Below, one piece after another: positions 8,117-16,683 of a stretch of 64,000 nt of DNA. This stretch comes from OMII01 sp947467385 (GTDB taxonomy: Bacteria; Bdellovibrionota_C; UBA2361; OMII01): positions 62,001 through 126,000 of the forward strand of contig JBIKLA010000001.1 of the NCBI GenBank assembly GCA_044360075.1, written 5' to 3'. The notes under the pieces were generated by a model, which made no database searches, had not been told where the DNA came from, and saw only the letters and a list, made by a program, of their open reading frames with translations. Position 1 is the first letter of the stretch. Every line of letters starts with the position of its first letter. Made by a program: the position numbers and the translations under genes.

Positions 8117-9175
8117 TCACATCGGCGTGAAGTCGGTCTTCGCATTAATCGACTGGACAAAAGCGGCCAAGATCTTAATGGCGCCCTCAAGGTCCTTGTA
8201 GCTGCACACCTCAACTTGGCTGTGCATGTAGCGGTTGGGGATGCCGATGCTTGCGGCCGCAACGCCGCTGCCTGCGACCTGAATCGAGTTCGCGTCGTTG
8301 CCGAGCGGGCGCGGTGAGGGTGCTGGCTGGAAGGGGGTCTTTGCCTTCTTTGCAGCCTCCTTGAGCATCTTGCCGACGACCGGATTTGTGTTAGGGCCAC
8401 TTGTGATCGTTGGGCCCTCTCCGAGCTTGCAGGGAGCCGACTTTGAGTTCTCGTGCCCAGGATTGTCGGTGGCGTGTGTCACGTCGATGGCGATCCCCAC
8501 CTCGGGGCTGATGCCGAACGCAGAGGTGGCAGCTCCGCGCAGGCCGACCTCCTCTTGCACGGTACTGACGGCATAGAGGCCGACGTTGAGCTTCTTTGAG
8601 GAGCACACGCGCAGCGTCTCCATGGCGACGAAGAGCCCGACCTTATCGTCAAGGCCGGGCGCGCAGATAAGGTCGTTACCCAACTCAAGCACCCCAAGCG
8701 CGAAGGTCGCGCAGTCGCCGATGGCAACGCGCTTCTCGGCTTCTTTCTTGCTCTTTGCGCCGATGTCTATCCAGAGCTTCTCGATGTCGTTCTTGGTCTT
8801 GTCACGCTCGTCGGCCGATTGGGCGTGGATTGGCTTGCGGCCGATGATGCCCTCAACGGGGCCCCGCTCAGAGTGGATTGTGACGCGGGCGCCGTGAAGG
8901 ACTCCGACATCCATGCCACCGAGCGCAGACACATAGATGAAGCCCTCATTTGAGATGTGCCGCACCATGAGCCCTATCTGGTCACAGTGCCCAGCGAGCA
9001 TGACCTTGCGTGGGGCCTTTGGGTTGAGGGCGACGATTACGTTTCCATGCAGGTCAGTTTGAATCGAGTCAGCGTAGCGCTTCATTCTCTCGCGGACGAT
9101 GCGCTGAACCGGCTGCTCAAATCCGGTGGGTGATGGGGTAGCGAGGAGCTCGTGGAGAAAGTCTTTTGAGTTCAT
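8117..9175 (-). CDS. M42 family metallo-aminopeptidase (FrvX/PepA-like)
   Basis: This 352-residue cytosolic, dinuclear zinc or cobalt aminopeptidase belongs to the tetrahedral TET/glutamyl-aminopeptidase family. The ligands and catalytic residues read clearly: His63 and Asp65 in AGHCDQIG, bridging Asp176 in PGLDDKVG, catalytic Glu208-Glu209 in QEEVGLRG, Asp231 in AIDVTHA, and His318 in YMHSQVE. M42 enzymes trim short peptides; some members were once annotated as endoglucanases. The length is typical and nothing is missing. It stands alone, convergent with metH, and shares a 118-bp divergent region with the next gene. Confidence 0.92.
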   Translation of the reverse strand: MNSKDFLHELLATPSPTGFEQPVQRIVRERMKRYADSIQTDLHGNVIVALNPKAPRKVMLAGHCDQIGLMVRHISNEGFIYVSALGGMDVGVLHGARVTIHSERGPVEGIIGRKPIHAQSADERDKTKNDIEKLWIDIGAKSKKEAEKRVAIGDCATFALGVLELGNDLICAPGLDDKVGLFVAMETLRVCSSKKLNVGLYAVSTVQEEVGLRGAATSAFGISPEVGIAIDVTHATDNPGHENSKSAPCKLGEGPTITSGPNTNPVVGKMLKEAAKKAKTPFQPAPSPRPLGNDANSIQVAGSGVAAASIGIPNRYMHSQVEVCSYKDLEGAIKILAAFVQSINAKTDFTPM

Positions 9176-9293
9176 AGGGGCGCTTCAAGTGCGGGTAAGT
9201 CCAAAGAAAGATTGCCTGAATCGTACGGTAAAGTAGTATGCTTCACCAGTCCTGCGCCCGCGCACGAGGACTCTCTTCATAGATGCAGGACGC

Positions 9294-10991
9294 ATGCGTT
9301 TCGGCGCGACGAACCTAATCCGGAGTTTTATTTTCGATATGCCCTCTCGGCAACGTATAGCAGCCCTTCGCAAGCAAGATGAGCAGCTCCTGTCGGCGCT
9401 TGAGAGCCGCATTGCAAAGCGCACTCCGGGCCGCCACACCCGGGAGCAGTCCTATGGACAATGGCTTCAGCTTGCAGGCTCGCCCGAGGGCATGCGGGCT
9501 CTTGAAGCCACCCTCGCTCAGCGCGGATTGTTTGACATTCGGATTGAGCAGCGCCGAGTCCGCGACCTCGATGGGGAGAGCTTTACAATGACGCTCGCAA
9601 GAGCTGCGAGCACCGACATGTGGCCCATGGGCACGAACTACTGGCTTCGCGACAACGCGATCATTGGGGCCAGATTCCTGGCGAGCGGGAATGCTAAGCG
9701 GGCCAAGGTGGGGAAGGCGATGCTTATCTCAGGTCTCAGCTTCATGTCCACGGTGAGCCAGCTCAAGCGCTTCCAGGCGATTATTCGCTCACAGAGCGGG
9801 AAGGTTAAAAAAGAGCCGAGCAACTGGCCGATGATTTTTGCGCGTGTTCGGACAAACTTGAATACGGCGACGCAGGAGAGCTGGTCCCATAAGCAGGATG
9901 CCTGGCAGATCCTGGCGTGGCAGGTGCTGAGCGCAATCGATCAAGGGACCATCTCTCTTGAGGACCTGTCGCGCAAGCACCGCACGTTTCTTGGGCGCAT
10001 CGTGCCGTTTCTTTGCAGCGTCGATTTTGTGACCTGCGAGAACAGCGGCTCCTGGGAGGAGATTCCGGCGGTGCGCAGCTCAGTGAGGGCGTGGGAGCAT
10101 CGGCTCATCGTTCGGCTTGCTCAGCTGTCGCGCAGGCGAGAGTTCTCTTTTCTTGCCAGGGAGTTTGAGGCCCAGCGGCGCTACCTGCCGAAGCCGTACA
10201 GGAAGCTTGCGTTGGAGCAAGCCGTGCAGAGGATGGATCGCGCTGCGGTGAAGGCGATGATACGAGATCTGCCGCATGAGAGCCCCCAGTACCCAAGGAG
10301 CGATGTGCGTTACAGAGAGGGTGACGGCTCGCTCATCTACCTGCTTCTTCTCGACTATCCGCAGTTCCTGGCCGAGCGGGCAGGAAAAAACGCCCTTTGG
10401 GCCAAAGCCATGGAGGAGAAGCTTCTGAAGGAGATCCTGAAGCTCGTAGATTCCGCGTCAGGCGGAATCTACCGCTACGCCAAGGACTCGTACCAGCGCA
10501 GCGGCTTTTTTCGAAATGAGACTGCGGCCAAGCTCACGGAGCTGTTTGGGGGGCCTTCAGGCGACGCGAGCTCCGGCATGAAGGCCCGAGAGCGCCTCGT
10601 GCCAAGGGGCAGAAAAGCGGCGTGGACGCACCTTGTCTGGCAGCTTGCGGCCTGGTCCGGCGAGCAGCACCTCGTCTCGGGGGCCAAGCGCTACCGGAGC
10701 CTTCATGACAGGCTTTTTAAGCGCGGCCTTGGGTTCATAACGGGCAAAGGCGAGGTTTCAATTGACCAGGGCATCGATGGAAATTCCCGTATCATCGCTA
10801 TCCCGCCCTTTACGATGCCGGAGTGCTTCATCGCTGACGTGGGTCCTTCGGGCCGTGAGCGCATCTTTCCCTCTCCCCATACCCCACTCAACTGGTCGGT
10901 TGGCGAAATGCTCCATGCGACGCGCATTCGGGAGCGTATCCTTGAGCGCGAAGCTTTCTCCAGCAGCACCCGAAGGCGGAAAGCGGCCTAG
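9294..10991 (+). CDS. GH15/phosphorylase-kinase-like (alpha/alpha)-barrel protein, function uncertain
   Basis: This 565-residue soluble protein has no signal peptide. Two stretches recall glucoamylase family GH15 and the related phosphorylase-kinase regulatory fold: NYWLRDNAIIGARFL around residues 115-129, comparable to the WVRDN motif, and GGIYRYAKDSYQ around 390, comparable to GxxRYxxDxY. A C-terminal MPECFIADVGPSG could belong to the last barrel helices. I cannot identify the paired catalytic glutamates with confidence, so enzymatic activity is not assured. Glycogen or oligosaccharide metabolism is a guess from fold. An alternative start lies at 9339. It has no operon partner: upstream is divergent and lysS follows 86 bp later. 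Confidence 0.5.
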   Translation: MRFGATNLIRSFIFDMPSRQRIAALRKQDEQLLSALESRIAKRTPGRHTREQSYGQWLQLAGSPEGMRALEATLAQRGLFDIRIEQRRVRDLDGESFTMTLARAASTDMWPMGTNYWLRDNAIIGARFLASGNAKRAKVGKAMLISGLSFMSTVSQLKRFQAIIRSQSGKVKKEPSNWPMIFARVRTNLNTATQESWSHKQDAWQILAWQVLSAIDQGTISLEDLSRKHRTFLGRIVPFLCSVDFVTCENSGSWEEIPAVRSSVRAWEHRLIVRLAQLSRRREFSFLAREFEAQRRYLPKPYRKLALEQAVQRMDRAAVKAMIRDLPHESPQYPRSDVRYREGDGSLIYLLLLDYPQFLAERAGKNALWAKAMEEKLLKEILKLVDSASGGIYRYAKDSYQRSGFFRNETAAKLTELFGGPSGDASSGMKARERLVPRGRKAAWTHLVWQLAAWSGEQHLVSGAKRYRSLHDRLFKRGLGFITGKGEVSIDQGIDGNSRIIAIPPFTMPECFIADVGPSGRERIFPSPHTPLNWSVGEMLHATRIRERILEREAFSSSTRRRKAA

Positions 10992-11077
10992 AAGAGGGCG
11001 TTTCTGAGCTTTGAGCGGTGTACGAGAGCGCAGCTTTTGGGCTACAATCACCGCCTACAGAAAAAGTGGGGAGCTCC

Positions 11078-12601
11078 ATGACGACCGAGGAATCGCACGC
11101 ACAGGCAGAGGTGGGAGTGGTAACGGACCGGGTGGCCGAACGGGCCAATCGCCTTGCCAAGCTTGAGGCCTTCAAGGCGGCCGGCGTTCATCCGTACCCG
11201 GCTCGCTTTGACAAGTCGCTCGACCTTAAGGATGCACGGGAGCTTGCGGAAAACGCCGAGGTTCGCACCGCGGGTCGCATCATGCTCTTTCGCCAGATGG
11301 GGAGCATCACCTTTGCGCACCTCCAGGACTTCACCGGGCGTATGCAGGTGATCTTCAAGAAGGACCAGCTTGGGCCAGACCTGTACAAGCTCATCACAAA
11401 GAACCACGACCTGGGCGACTACGTGGGTGTTGAGGGGACCATCTTCACAACGAAGACCGGAGAGAAGTCGATCCTTGTCCACAAGTGGACCCTCCTCGGC
11501 AAGGCGCTCCTTCCGCCACCGGACAAGTTCCATGGGCTGAAGGACAGGGAGCTCCTGTACCGACAGCGCTATCTGGACCTCATGGCGAACGAGGAGACGC
11601 GCAAGCGCTTTGCCCTGCGCTCTGATTTTCTGCGCGGACTCCGTGAGTTCTACTGGCAGGAGGGGTTCACGGAAGTTGAGACATCGACGCTCCAGCACCA
11701 GGCGACGGGTGCTGCCGCCCGGCCATACCACACCCATAATAACGCGCTCGATATAGATGTGGTGCTGCGCATCTCAGTCGAGCTTCCCCTTAAGGAGTTG
11801 GTCGTTGGCGGGTTTGAGAAGATCTTTGAGATGGGGAAGGCGTTTCGCAATGAGGGCCACGATCCCTCCCATCTCCCAGAGCACACGCACCTTGAGCACT
11901 ACGCGGCGTACTGGAGCTTTGAGGATAACATCCGATTCACGGAGCGCCTGTTCGATTACCTCTTCACCCGCCTCAACCTTCCCAAGCAGCTGCCGATCCG
12001 GGACCGCGACGGAAATGAGCAGGTCGTCGACTGGAGCACCCCGTGGCCCCGAGAGAACTACGTCGACCTTATCAAGAAAGATTCGGGCGTCGACATCATG
12101 CAGTTCTCTTCGGCGGATGCGCTGCGCGCGGAGATTAAGGGCCGCGGCATTGAATTTGAGGGGATGAAGAGCATGGGCCTCACGACCCTCATCGACAACC
12201 TCTATAAGAAGGTAAGCCGGCCGAAGATTATTCGCCCGACGATTCTTGTGAACTATCCGAAGATCTTGCAGCCCCTTGCGCGCGTGAGCGACGCGGACTC
12301 GAGCATGGTCGAACAGTTCCAGGTTGTCGTTAACGGGTGGGAGATAGTAAAGGCGTACTCAGAGCTCGTTGATCCGCTTGACCAGCGCGAGCGCTTCGTT
12401 GAGCAGGCTGCAGCGAAAGCTGGCGGTGATGAGGAGGCTATGGATGTCGACGAGGGGTACCTTGTTGCCATGGAGCACGGCATGCCGCCCATCAGCGGTT
12501 GGGGCCTTGGGGTTGACCGCGTGCTGGCCCTGCTTACGAGGCAGGAGAATGTGCGCGACGTTGTCCTCTTTCCGCTCATGAGGCCGGAGCACAACAAGTA
12601 A
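11078..12601 (+). CDS. lysS: lysyl-tRNA synthetase, class II
   Basis: LysS charges tRNA-Lys with lysine in the cytosol. The 507-residue protein shows an N-terminal OB-fold anticodon-binding domain (residues 45-160, GRIMLFRQMGSITFAHLQD). The class II core follows, with motif 2 FRNEGHDPSHLPEHTHLE and motif 3 GWGLGVDRVLALLTR near the end. The frame is open upstream to 11018, but ATG 11078 is preferred: it follows GTGGGGAG at 5-8 nt and gives the normal N-terminus. Motif 2 reads HDPSHLPEH where most lysyl-tRNA synthetases have GID(A/V)RHNPEF, so it may be a divergent LysS. The TPR protein gene begins 9 bp after the stop, so co-transcription is likely. Confidence 0.88.
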   Translation: MTTEESHAQAEVGVVTDRVAERANRLAKLEAFKAAGVHPYPARFDKSLDLKDARELAENAEVRTAGRIMLFRQMGSITFAHLQDFTGRMQVIFKKDQLGPDLYKLITKNHDLGDYVGVEGTIFTTKTGEKSILVHKWTLLGKALLPPPDKFHGLKDRELLYRQRYLDLMANEETRKRFALRSDFLRGLREFYWQEGFTEVETSTLQHQATGAAARPYHTHNNALDIDVVLRISVELPLKELVVGGFEKIFEMGKAFRNEGHDPSHLPEHTHLEHYAAYWSFEDNIRFTERLFDYLFTRLNLPKQLPIRDRDGNEQVVDWSTPWPRENYVDLIKKDSGVDIMQFSSADALRAEIKGRGIEFEGMKSMGLTTLIDNLYKKVSRPKIIRPTILVNYPKILQPLARVSDADSSMVEQFQVVVNGWEIVKAYSELVDPLDQRERFVEQAAAKAGGDEEAMDVDEGYLVAMEHGMPPISGWGLGVDRVLALLTRQENVRDVVLFPLMRPEHNK

Positions 12602-12610
12602 GCTGCACAC

Positions 12611-14890
12611 ATGCCAACGAAGACGCGCACGATCGCCAGCCTGGAGGCGCTTAAGCTCTCAAAGCTTCCGGTGCTTGATGTTGTTGCTCACGAGATTGCG
12701 CCATACGATGCAGGGCGGCAGTGGGGGCCATTCGACGAGCTTGGCGTTAGGGCCATCGACGACATCTGGTTCCCGGAGAAAGCCGAGGCCAAGACGATAG
12801 TATTTTCACTCGGCGCCTCAAGAACCCAAGGCGCCCAGTGCGTACCTGTTCCGGCTGCGGTGGCGCTTGAGCGGGCCTTCTTCCACATACAGGAAGTTTC
12901 CGGTGTTGCAATCCGGCCGTGCGGGGAGCTGGAGGGCGTGTCTGAGCTACAGGCAGGAATTTCGTCTGTGCTGCCGAGCGATGATGGGGCAGCCATATAT
13001 CTCGATAGGCCGGAGATAGCCCTTATCCTCGGAATGCTGGGCACCGGAAAGAAAAAGATGGCAGACCCGATTGCCCAGGCAGAGAGCGCATTCCGGGGCG
13101 GATCGATCTTTGAGGCCTACTACCTCGCCAGGAAGTGCCGAGAGTCGGGTAAAGGTGATCTAAAAAAGGCCTGGTTTGTGGAGCTTCTTAGCCTCAGCTT
13201 TCTTGGCCTGCCGGAAGAGGCGCTTGAGGCGTATGAAGAGTATCCAGAGCGTGGAGGAGCGTCGCCGCATTCGATGCTTCTCGCAGCGAGGTTTCGCCTT
13301 CTCCTCAAGCAGATGAACGAGGCTCGGACGATCCTGCATACGCTCACATTCAATGAAGAGATAGGGGCACTAGCTGCGTGCGAGCTCGGCCGCTCGTACA
13401 ACATGACCGGAGACTTCAGTCGCGCCATCGATGCGGCAACGCTTGCCATTTCTAAGGACGAGGGCTACGCGGAGTCGTACCTTGTTCGCGGGATAGCCCA
13501 CCGTGGATTGTCCTATCCGAGCGGCGACGAGGACGGGCTTGGCGAGGCACTGAAGAATTTTGAGGCTGTTGCTAAGCGAGGAGGCTTCGGCGCGGCTGAG
13601 GCGTCGTTCCATGCTGGCACTGTCTTTGGGCGCCTGGGTGCGCTTGGACAGGCGGAGGTATCGCTCAGGCAATCGCTCTTTCAGCGGGATCGGTTCTCGG
13701 CGCGGGATGCTCTCGTGAGGGTGTTGTGCGCGGCGGATCGGGGCCGGGAAGCGGAGGAGGAGCTACGTATCCTTGAGAAGCTCGCCCCGACGTCAACTGC
13801 GAAGCTCAGGGAGGATATCGCTGCTCATCTTGCCCCGAAGACCGCACAAGTGGGGACTGAGACGGAGGAGGGGGGTGTCGCCGACCTGTTGAGCGGAGAT
13901 TTCTCCGTTGCGCGAAGCGCGGCGTGGACGGTCGTTGAGTCGTGGAGGTTGCCGCTGCGGCGCGACCTCAGTGACTTTGCTCTTCTCGATGACTTTATTA
14001 ACCGCTTTGCGCCTGCGGGAGACTTCCCGCATGAGGGCCAGTGGGGCGCGCTGGGCAAGCTAGATGTGTCTGTCGTTTCCCGGGTTCTAGCGCTCTACCT
14101 GGGGGATGTCTTGGTTGAGCAGAAGGCAGGCACCTGGGGCGACATCTCGCCTAGCCACCTCACGATTCAGCTCTCAAAGAGCCACACGCGCATTCCTATC
14201 GAGGCGTTCGTAAGGGATCGCATCTTGCTTGGGGCGAGTGGCGACAATTTTTCCTCTCTTGAGTCAATAGTCGCAGAGATCCAGGGCGTTGGGAATTTGC
14301 TTAGCTCCGTCCCCGCCCCGCGGTGGTGGGAGATGGCGACCGGCCAGGAGGTCGAGGAGTTTCTTGCCAGCGCGGCGAAGGGCAAAAAGCGCCTGACGGA
14401 GATGGGGGCGGTGCTGACCGGGGGGCTTGGAGATCTTGAGGAGATGGACCGAGTAGTAGAGGCCTGCTTTGAGCCTGAGGCAACGGTAAAGCCCGGCATG
14501 GAGAGCCTCGTCGGGGAGAGCATGGAGAGCTTCGTTCTTGAGGTTTCGATGTACTTCGCAAGCGTGGTTGTGGCAGCGGTTGGGGCGAAGTGGTTTTCGC
14601 ACGAGCAGCCGGAGGGGATATCGCTTTATCACCCCGGGCTCGGCAGAGTATTTCCAGTGGCGAAGCTGCATCGACGGGTATACCTTTCAACAGCGGCCGA
14701 CTTCAGCGTCCGCCTCAGCAGCTTCGCCTTCGGGGTCGCGGCGGTTGCCGTGCAGGAGGGAATTCGCAGCGGCAGGTACGGTGACGTGGATCAGGTTCGG
14801 GCCGCGCTGATAGCCATGCTTCCATCGATGAAGGATTTTTCTGAAGTTGAGCTTCAAGGTGTAGCCCAGTCGCTTTTTGGTAACCGCTAG
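12611..14890 (+). CDS. large TPR-like repeat protein, function unknown
   Basis: I recognise no named family for this 759-residue soluble protein. Residues about 150-400 form helical repeats of tetratricopeptide type: alternating Ala/Gly/Leu patterns such as AACELGRSYNMTGDFSRAIDAATLAI, then AEASFHAGTVFGRLGALGQAEVSLRQSL. The N-terminal 140 residues and the C-terminal 330 residues (GDISPSHLTIQLS, LYHPGLGRVFPVAKL) look like separate domains I cannot assign. There is no signal peptide or membrane segment. It begins 9 bp after lysS without a strong ribosome site, which suggests translational coupling. TPR proteins usually scaffold complexes; nothing here tells which one. Confidence 0.6.
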   Translation: MPTKTRTIASLEALKLSKLPVLDVVAHEIAPYDAGRQWGPFDELGVRAIDDIWFPEKAEAKTIVFSLGASRTQGAQCVPVPAAVALERAFFHIQEVSGVAIRPCGELEGVSELQAGISSVLPSDDGAAIYLDRPEIALILGMLGTGKKKMADPIAQAESAFRGGSIFEAYYLARKCRESGKGDLKKAWFVELLSLSFLGLPEEALEAYEEYPERGGASPHSMLLAARFRLLLKQMNEARTILHTLTFNEEIGALAACELGRSYNMTGDFSRAIDAATLAISKDEGYAESYLVRGIAHRGLSYPSGDEDGLGEALKNFEAVAKRGGFGAAEASFHAGTVFGRLGALGQAEVSLRQSLFQRDRFSARDALVRVLCAADRGREAEEELRILEKLAPTSTAKLREDIAAHLAPKTAQVGTETEEGGVADLLSGDFSVARSAAWTVVESWRLPLRRDLSDFALLDDFINRFAPAGDFPHEGQWGALGKLDVSVVSRVLALYLGDVLVEQKAGTWGDISPSHLTIQLSKSHTRIPIEAFVRDRILLGASGDNFSSLESIVAEIQGVGNLLSSVPAPRWWEMATGQEVEEFLASAAKGKKRLTEMGAVLTGGLGDLEEMDRVVEACFEPEATVKPGMESLVGESMESFVLEVSMYFASVVVAAVGAKWFSHEQPEGISLYHPGLGRVFPVAKLHRRVYLSTAADFSVRLSSFAFGVAAVAVQEGIRSGRYGDVDQVRAALIAMLPSMKDFSEVELQGVAQSLFGNR

Positions 14891-14897
14891 CGGCGAG

Positions 14898-14920
14898 GGC
14901 AGGGACTCGGGAGTTCTGCC
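14898..14920 (+). terminator. weak terminator-like hairpin after the TPR gene
   Basis: GGCAG (14898-14902) pairs with CTGCC (14916-14920), and the stem extends through a G-T pair and three more pairs to a CGGG loop. It lies 8 bp after the stop at 14890. No U-run follows, so it may only stabilise the 3' end. Confidence 0.3.
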
Positions 14921-14982
14921 GCTGCTCGGCGTTCTCGGAATTTATCTTGAAATTTGGCTGGGGAATGACCACTATAGCAAAA

Positions 14983-15066
14983 GGCTGCCGCCTAGAATTA
15001 CTCAGTCTTTTACGGTCGTTAGTCCCCTAGGGCTGCAACGATGCCGTTAAAAGAGCAGCGGCAGCC
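14983..15066 (+). ncRNA. nested stem-loop of about 84 nt, candidate structured RNA leader of the ABC operon
   Basis: A perfect 9-bp outer stem, GGCTGCCGC (14983-14991) with GCGGCAGCC (15058-15066), encloses a nearly continuous second stem. That inner stem is TCTTTT (15006-15011) with AAAAGA (15049-15054), ACGG (15012-15015) with CCGT (15044-15047), TCGTT (15016-15020) with AACGA (15037-15041), and AGTCC (15021-15025) with GGGCT (15030-15034) around a CCTA loop. In total 29 pairs form with only small bulges. TTGAAA (14947-14952) and TATAGC (14973-14978) resemble promoter boxes with a long 20-bp spacer, and would place the RNA start near the stem. The element ends 57 bp before the ABC ATPase gene. 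I do not recognise the class. Confidence 0.45.
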
Positions 15067-15122
15067 CGGTGCCACATCGTGGAAGGGCCATGTGAGTGGG
15101 CAAGGATATTAGAGAGAGACAG

Positions 15123-15869
15123 ATGATAGAGGTAAAAAATCTTTGCAAGAGCTACGGGGATTACAAGGCGGTTATTGACGTGAGCTTCAGCGCCGCTAAG
15201 GGAGATATCGTGGGGTTTCTTGGGCCCAACGGCGCCGGAAAAACGACCACTATTCGGATGCTCTCCACATACCTTCCGCCGACGTCGGGCACCGCAACGG
15301 TTGCGGGGTACGATGTCATAGCCCAAGCCGACGAGGTGAGGCGCCGAATCGGTTACTTGCCGGAGAATCCGCCGCTGTACGGCGAGATGACCGTTCGCGA
15401 GTACCTAAAGTTCGTGGGCGAAATTAAGGGCGTGCCCCGTGCCCAGCTCGCCTCGCGTATCGACGAGGTCCTGGAGCGGTGCTTTATCAAGGATGTTCGC
15501 AATAAGCTGTGCCAGCACCTCTCGCGCGGATATCGGCAGAGAGTTGGACTTGCCCAGGCCATCATTCACCATCCGCAGGTGATCATTCTCGATGAGCCGA
15601 CAAGCGGCCTTGACCCGAGGCAGATTATCGAGATCCGCCAGCTCATTAAGTCGCTTGGGCAGGACCACACGGTGCTCCTGAGCACTCACATCCTTCCAGA
15701 GGTTTCGATGGTCTGCAACAAGGTGGTCATCATTAGCCGAGGTCGCGTGGTCATGGAGAGCCGACTCTCGGATCTCACCCGCGACAAGAGCTTGGAGCAG
15801 GTCTTCCTTGAGAGCGTCAGTCACGACGAGGTTGTTGATGCTGCGGCGTGCGTAAACCAGGGTGCATAA
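15123..15869 (+). CDS. ABC-2 type transporter ATPase (GldA/NatA-like)
   Basis: This 248-residue nucleotide-binding subunit has Walker A GPNGAGKTT, Q-loop region LPENPPLYGEM, a signature-type LSRGYRQRVGLAQ, Walker B VIILDEPTSGLDP, and switch His in LLSTHILPEV. It would energise the permease encoded next. With the GldG-like and DUF4340 genes it forms the module first known from Bacteroidetes gliding (GldA-GldF-GldG) and now seen in many phyla. Outside Bacteroidetes its substrate is not established. The open frame extends upstream to 15096, but ATG 15123 gives the standard MIEVKNLCKSYG start after a GAGAGAGAC stretch. The permease starts 17 bp after the stop. A structured RNA candidate lies just upstream. 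Confidence 0.9.
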   Translation: MIEVKNLCKSYGDYKAVIDVSFSAAKGDIVGFLGPNGAGKTTTIRMLSTYLPPTSGTATVAGYDVIAQADEVRRRIGYLPENPPLYGEMTVREYLKFVGEIKGVPRAQLASRIDEVLERCFIKDVRNKLCQHLSRGYRQRVGLAQAIIHHPQVIILDEPTSGLDPRQIIEIRQLIKSLGQDHTVLLSTHILPEVSMVCNKVVIISRGRVVMESRLSDLTRDKSLEQVFLESVSHDEVVDAAACVNQGA

Positions 15870-15886
15870 GGTAAAGGGGAATCGTC

Positions 15887-16657
15887 ATGCGAAACATTAT
15901 CGCAATCTGCAAGCGTGAGCTGCTCTCGTTCTTCGTGTCTCCCATAGCGTACTTCGTCATTACGGGGTTTACGCTCCTCGTCGGCTTCTTCTTCTTCAAC
16001 TACTTCTCGCTCTTCCTGCGGATGTACCAGATGTCGGCATACCTTTCGATGCGTGGCATGCCGCTTCCCAACCTCAACCAGACGATTATCGAAGGGGTAT
16101 ACCAGACGATGATAGTAATTCTGGTCTTCCTCGTTCCGCTTCTTACGATGCGCATCGTGGCTGAGGACAAGCGGCGCGGAACCTTTGAACTGCTTCTCAC
16201 CTCTCCGGTCTCGGTGTTTGAGATAGTCATGGGGAAGTTTTTGAGCTTGGCTGTCATTATCTTTGCCATGCTCAGCATCTCGTTTATCTTTCCGCTGCTT
16301 CTCATTGTGTACGGGGCGCCTGAGGTGCCGCCGATTCTGTCGGGTTTTGTTGGGGTGCTGCTCTGCACTTTGGGCTTTGCGAGCATCGGCATGGCGGTGT
16401 CCTCCTTTACGGAGAACCAGATCGTGGCCGGCGTCAGCAGCATGGTGACGCTTCTTCTCCTGTACGTGATTCAGGCTCCGGCGGAGTCCCTCGACGGCAC
16501 CGTCGCAGATGTGCTGCGCTACCTCTCACCAGTTGACCAGGTTCAAGACTTCGTTCGCGGGGTTGTTACGCTCAAGGCGACGGTCTATTTCGTGAGCATG
16601 ATAACGCTTGGGCTCTTCCTCTCGCAGCGGGCGCTCGACGCGCTCAGGTGGCGGTAG
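15887..16657 (+). CDS. ABC-2 type permease (GldF-like)
   Basis: This 256-residue inner-membrane protein has about six hydrophobic segments, starting with the N-terminal cytoplasmic MRNIIAICKRELLSFFVSPIAYF typical of ABC-2 permeases. The EDKRRGTFELLLTSPVS segment, near residue 105, is the conserved cytoplasmic coupling region of the family. It should form the channel with the preceding ATPase. A GGGG ribosome site lies about 10 nt before ATG 15887. It is followed 26 bp later by the GldG-like gene, again with a good ribosome site, supporting one operon. Confidence 0.88.
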   Translation: MRNIIAICKRELLSFFVSPIAYFVITGFTLLVGFFFFNYFSLFLRMYQMSAYLSMRGMPLPNLNQTIIEGVYQTMIVILVFLVPLLTMRIVAEDKRRGTFELLLTSPVSVFEIVMGKFLSLAVIIFAMLSISFIFPLLLIVYGAPEVPPILSGFVGVLLCTLGFASIGMAVSSFTENQIVAGVSSMVTLLLLYVIQAPAESLDGTVADVLRYLSPVDQVQDFVRGVVTLKATVYFVSMITLGLFLSQRALDALRWR

Positions 16658-16683
16658 TCGGTTACATTTAGGAGATATTCAGC

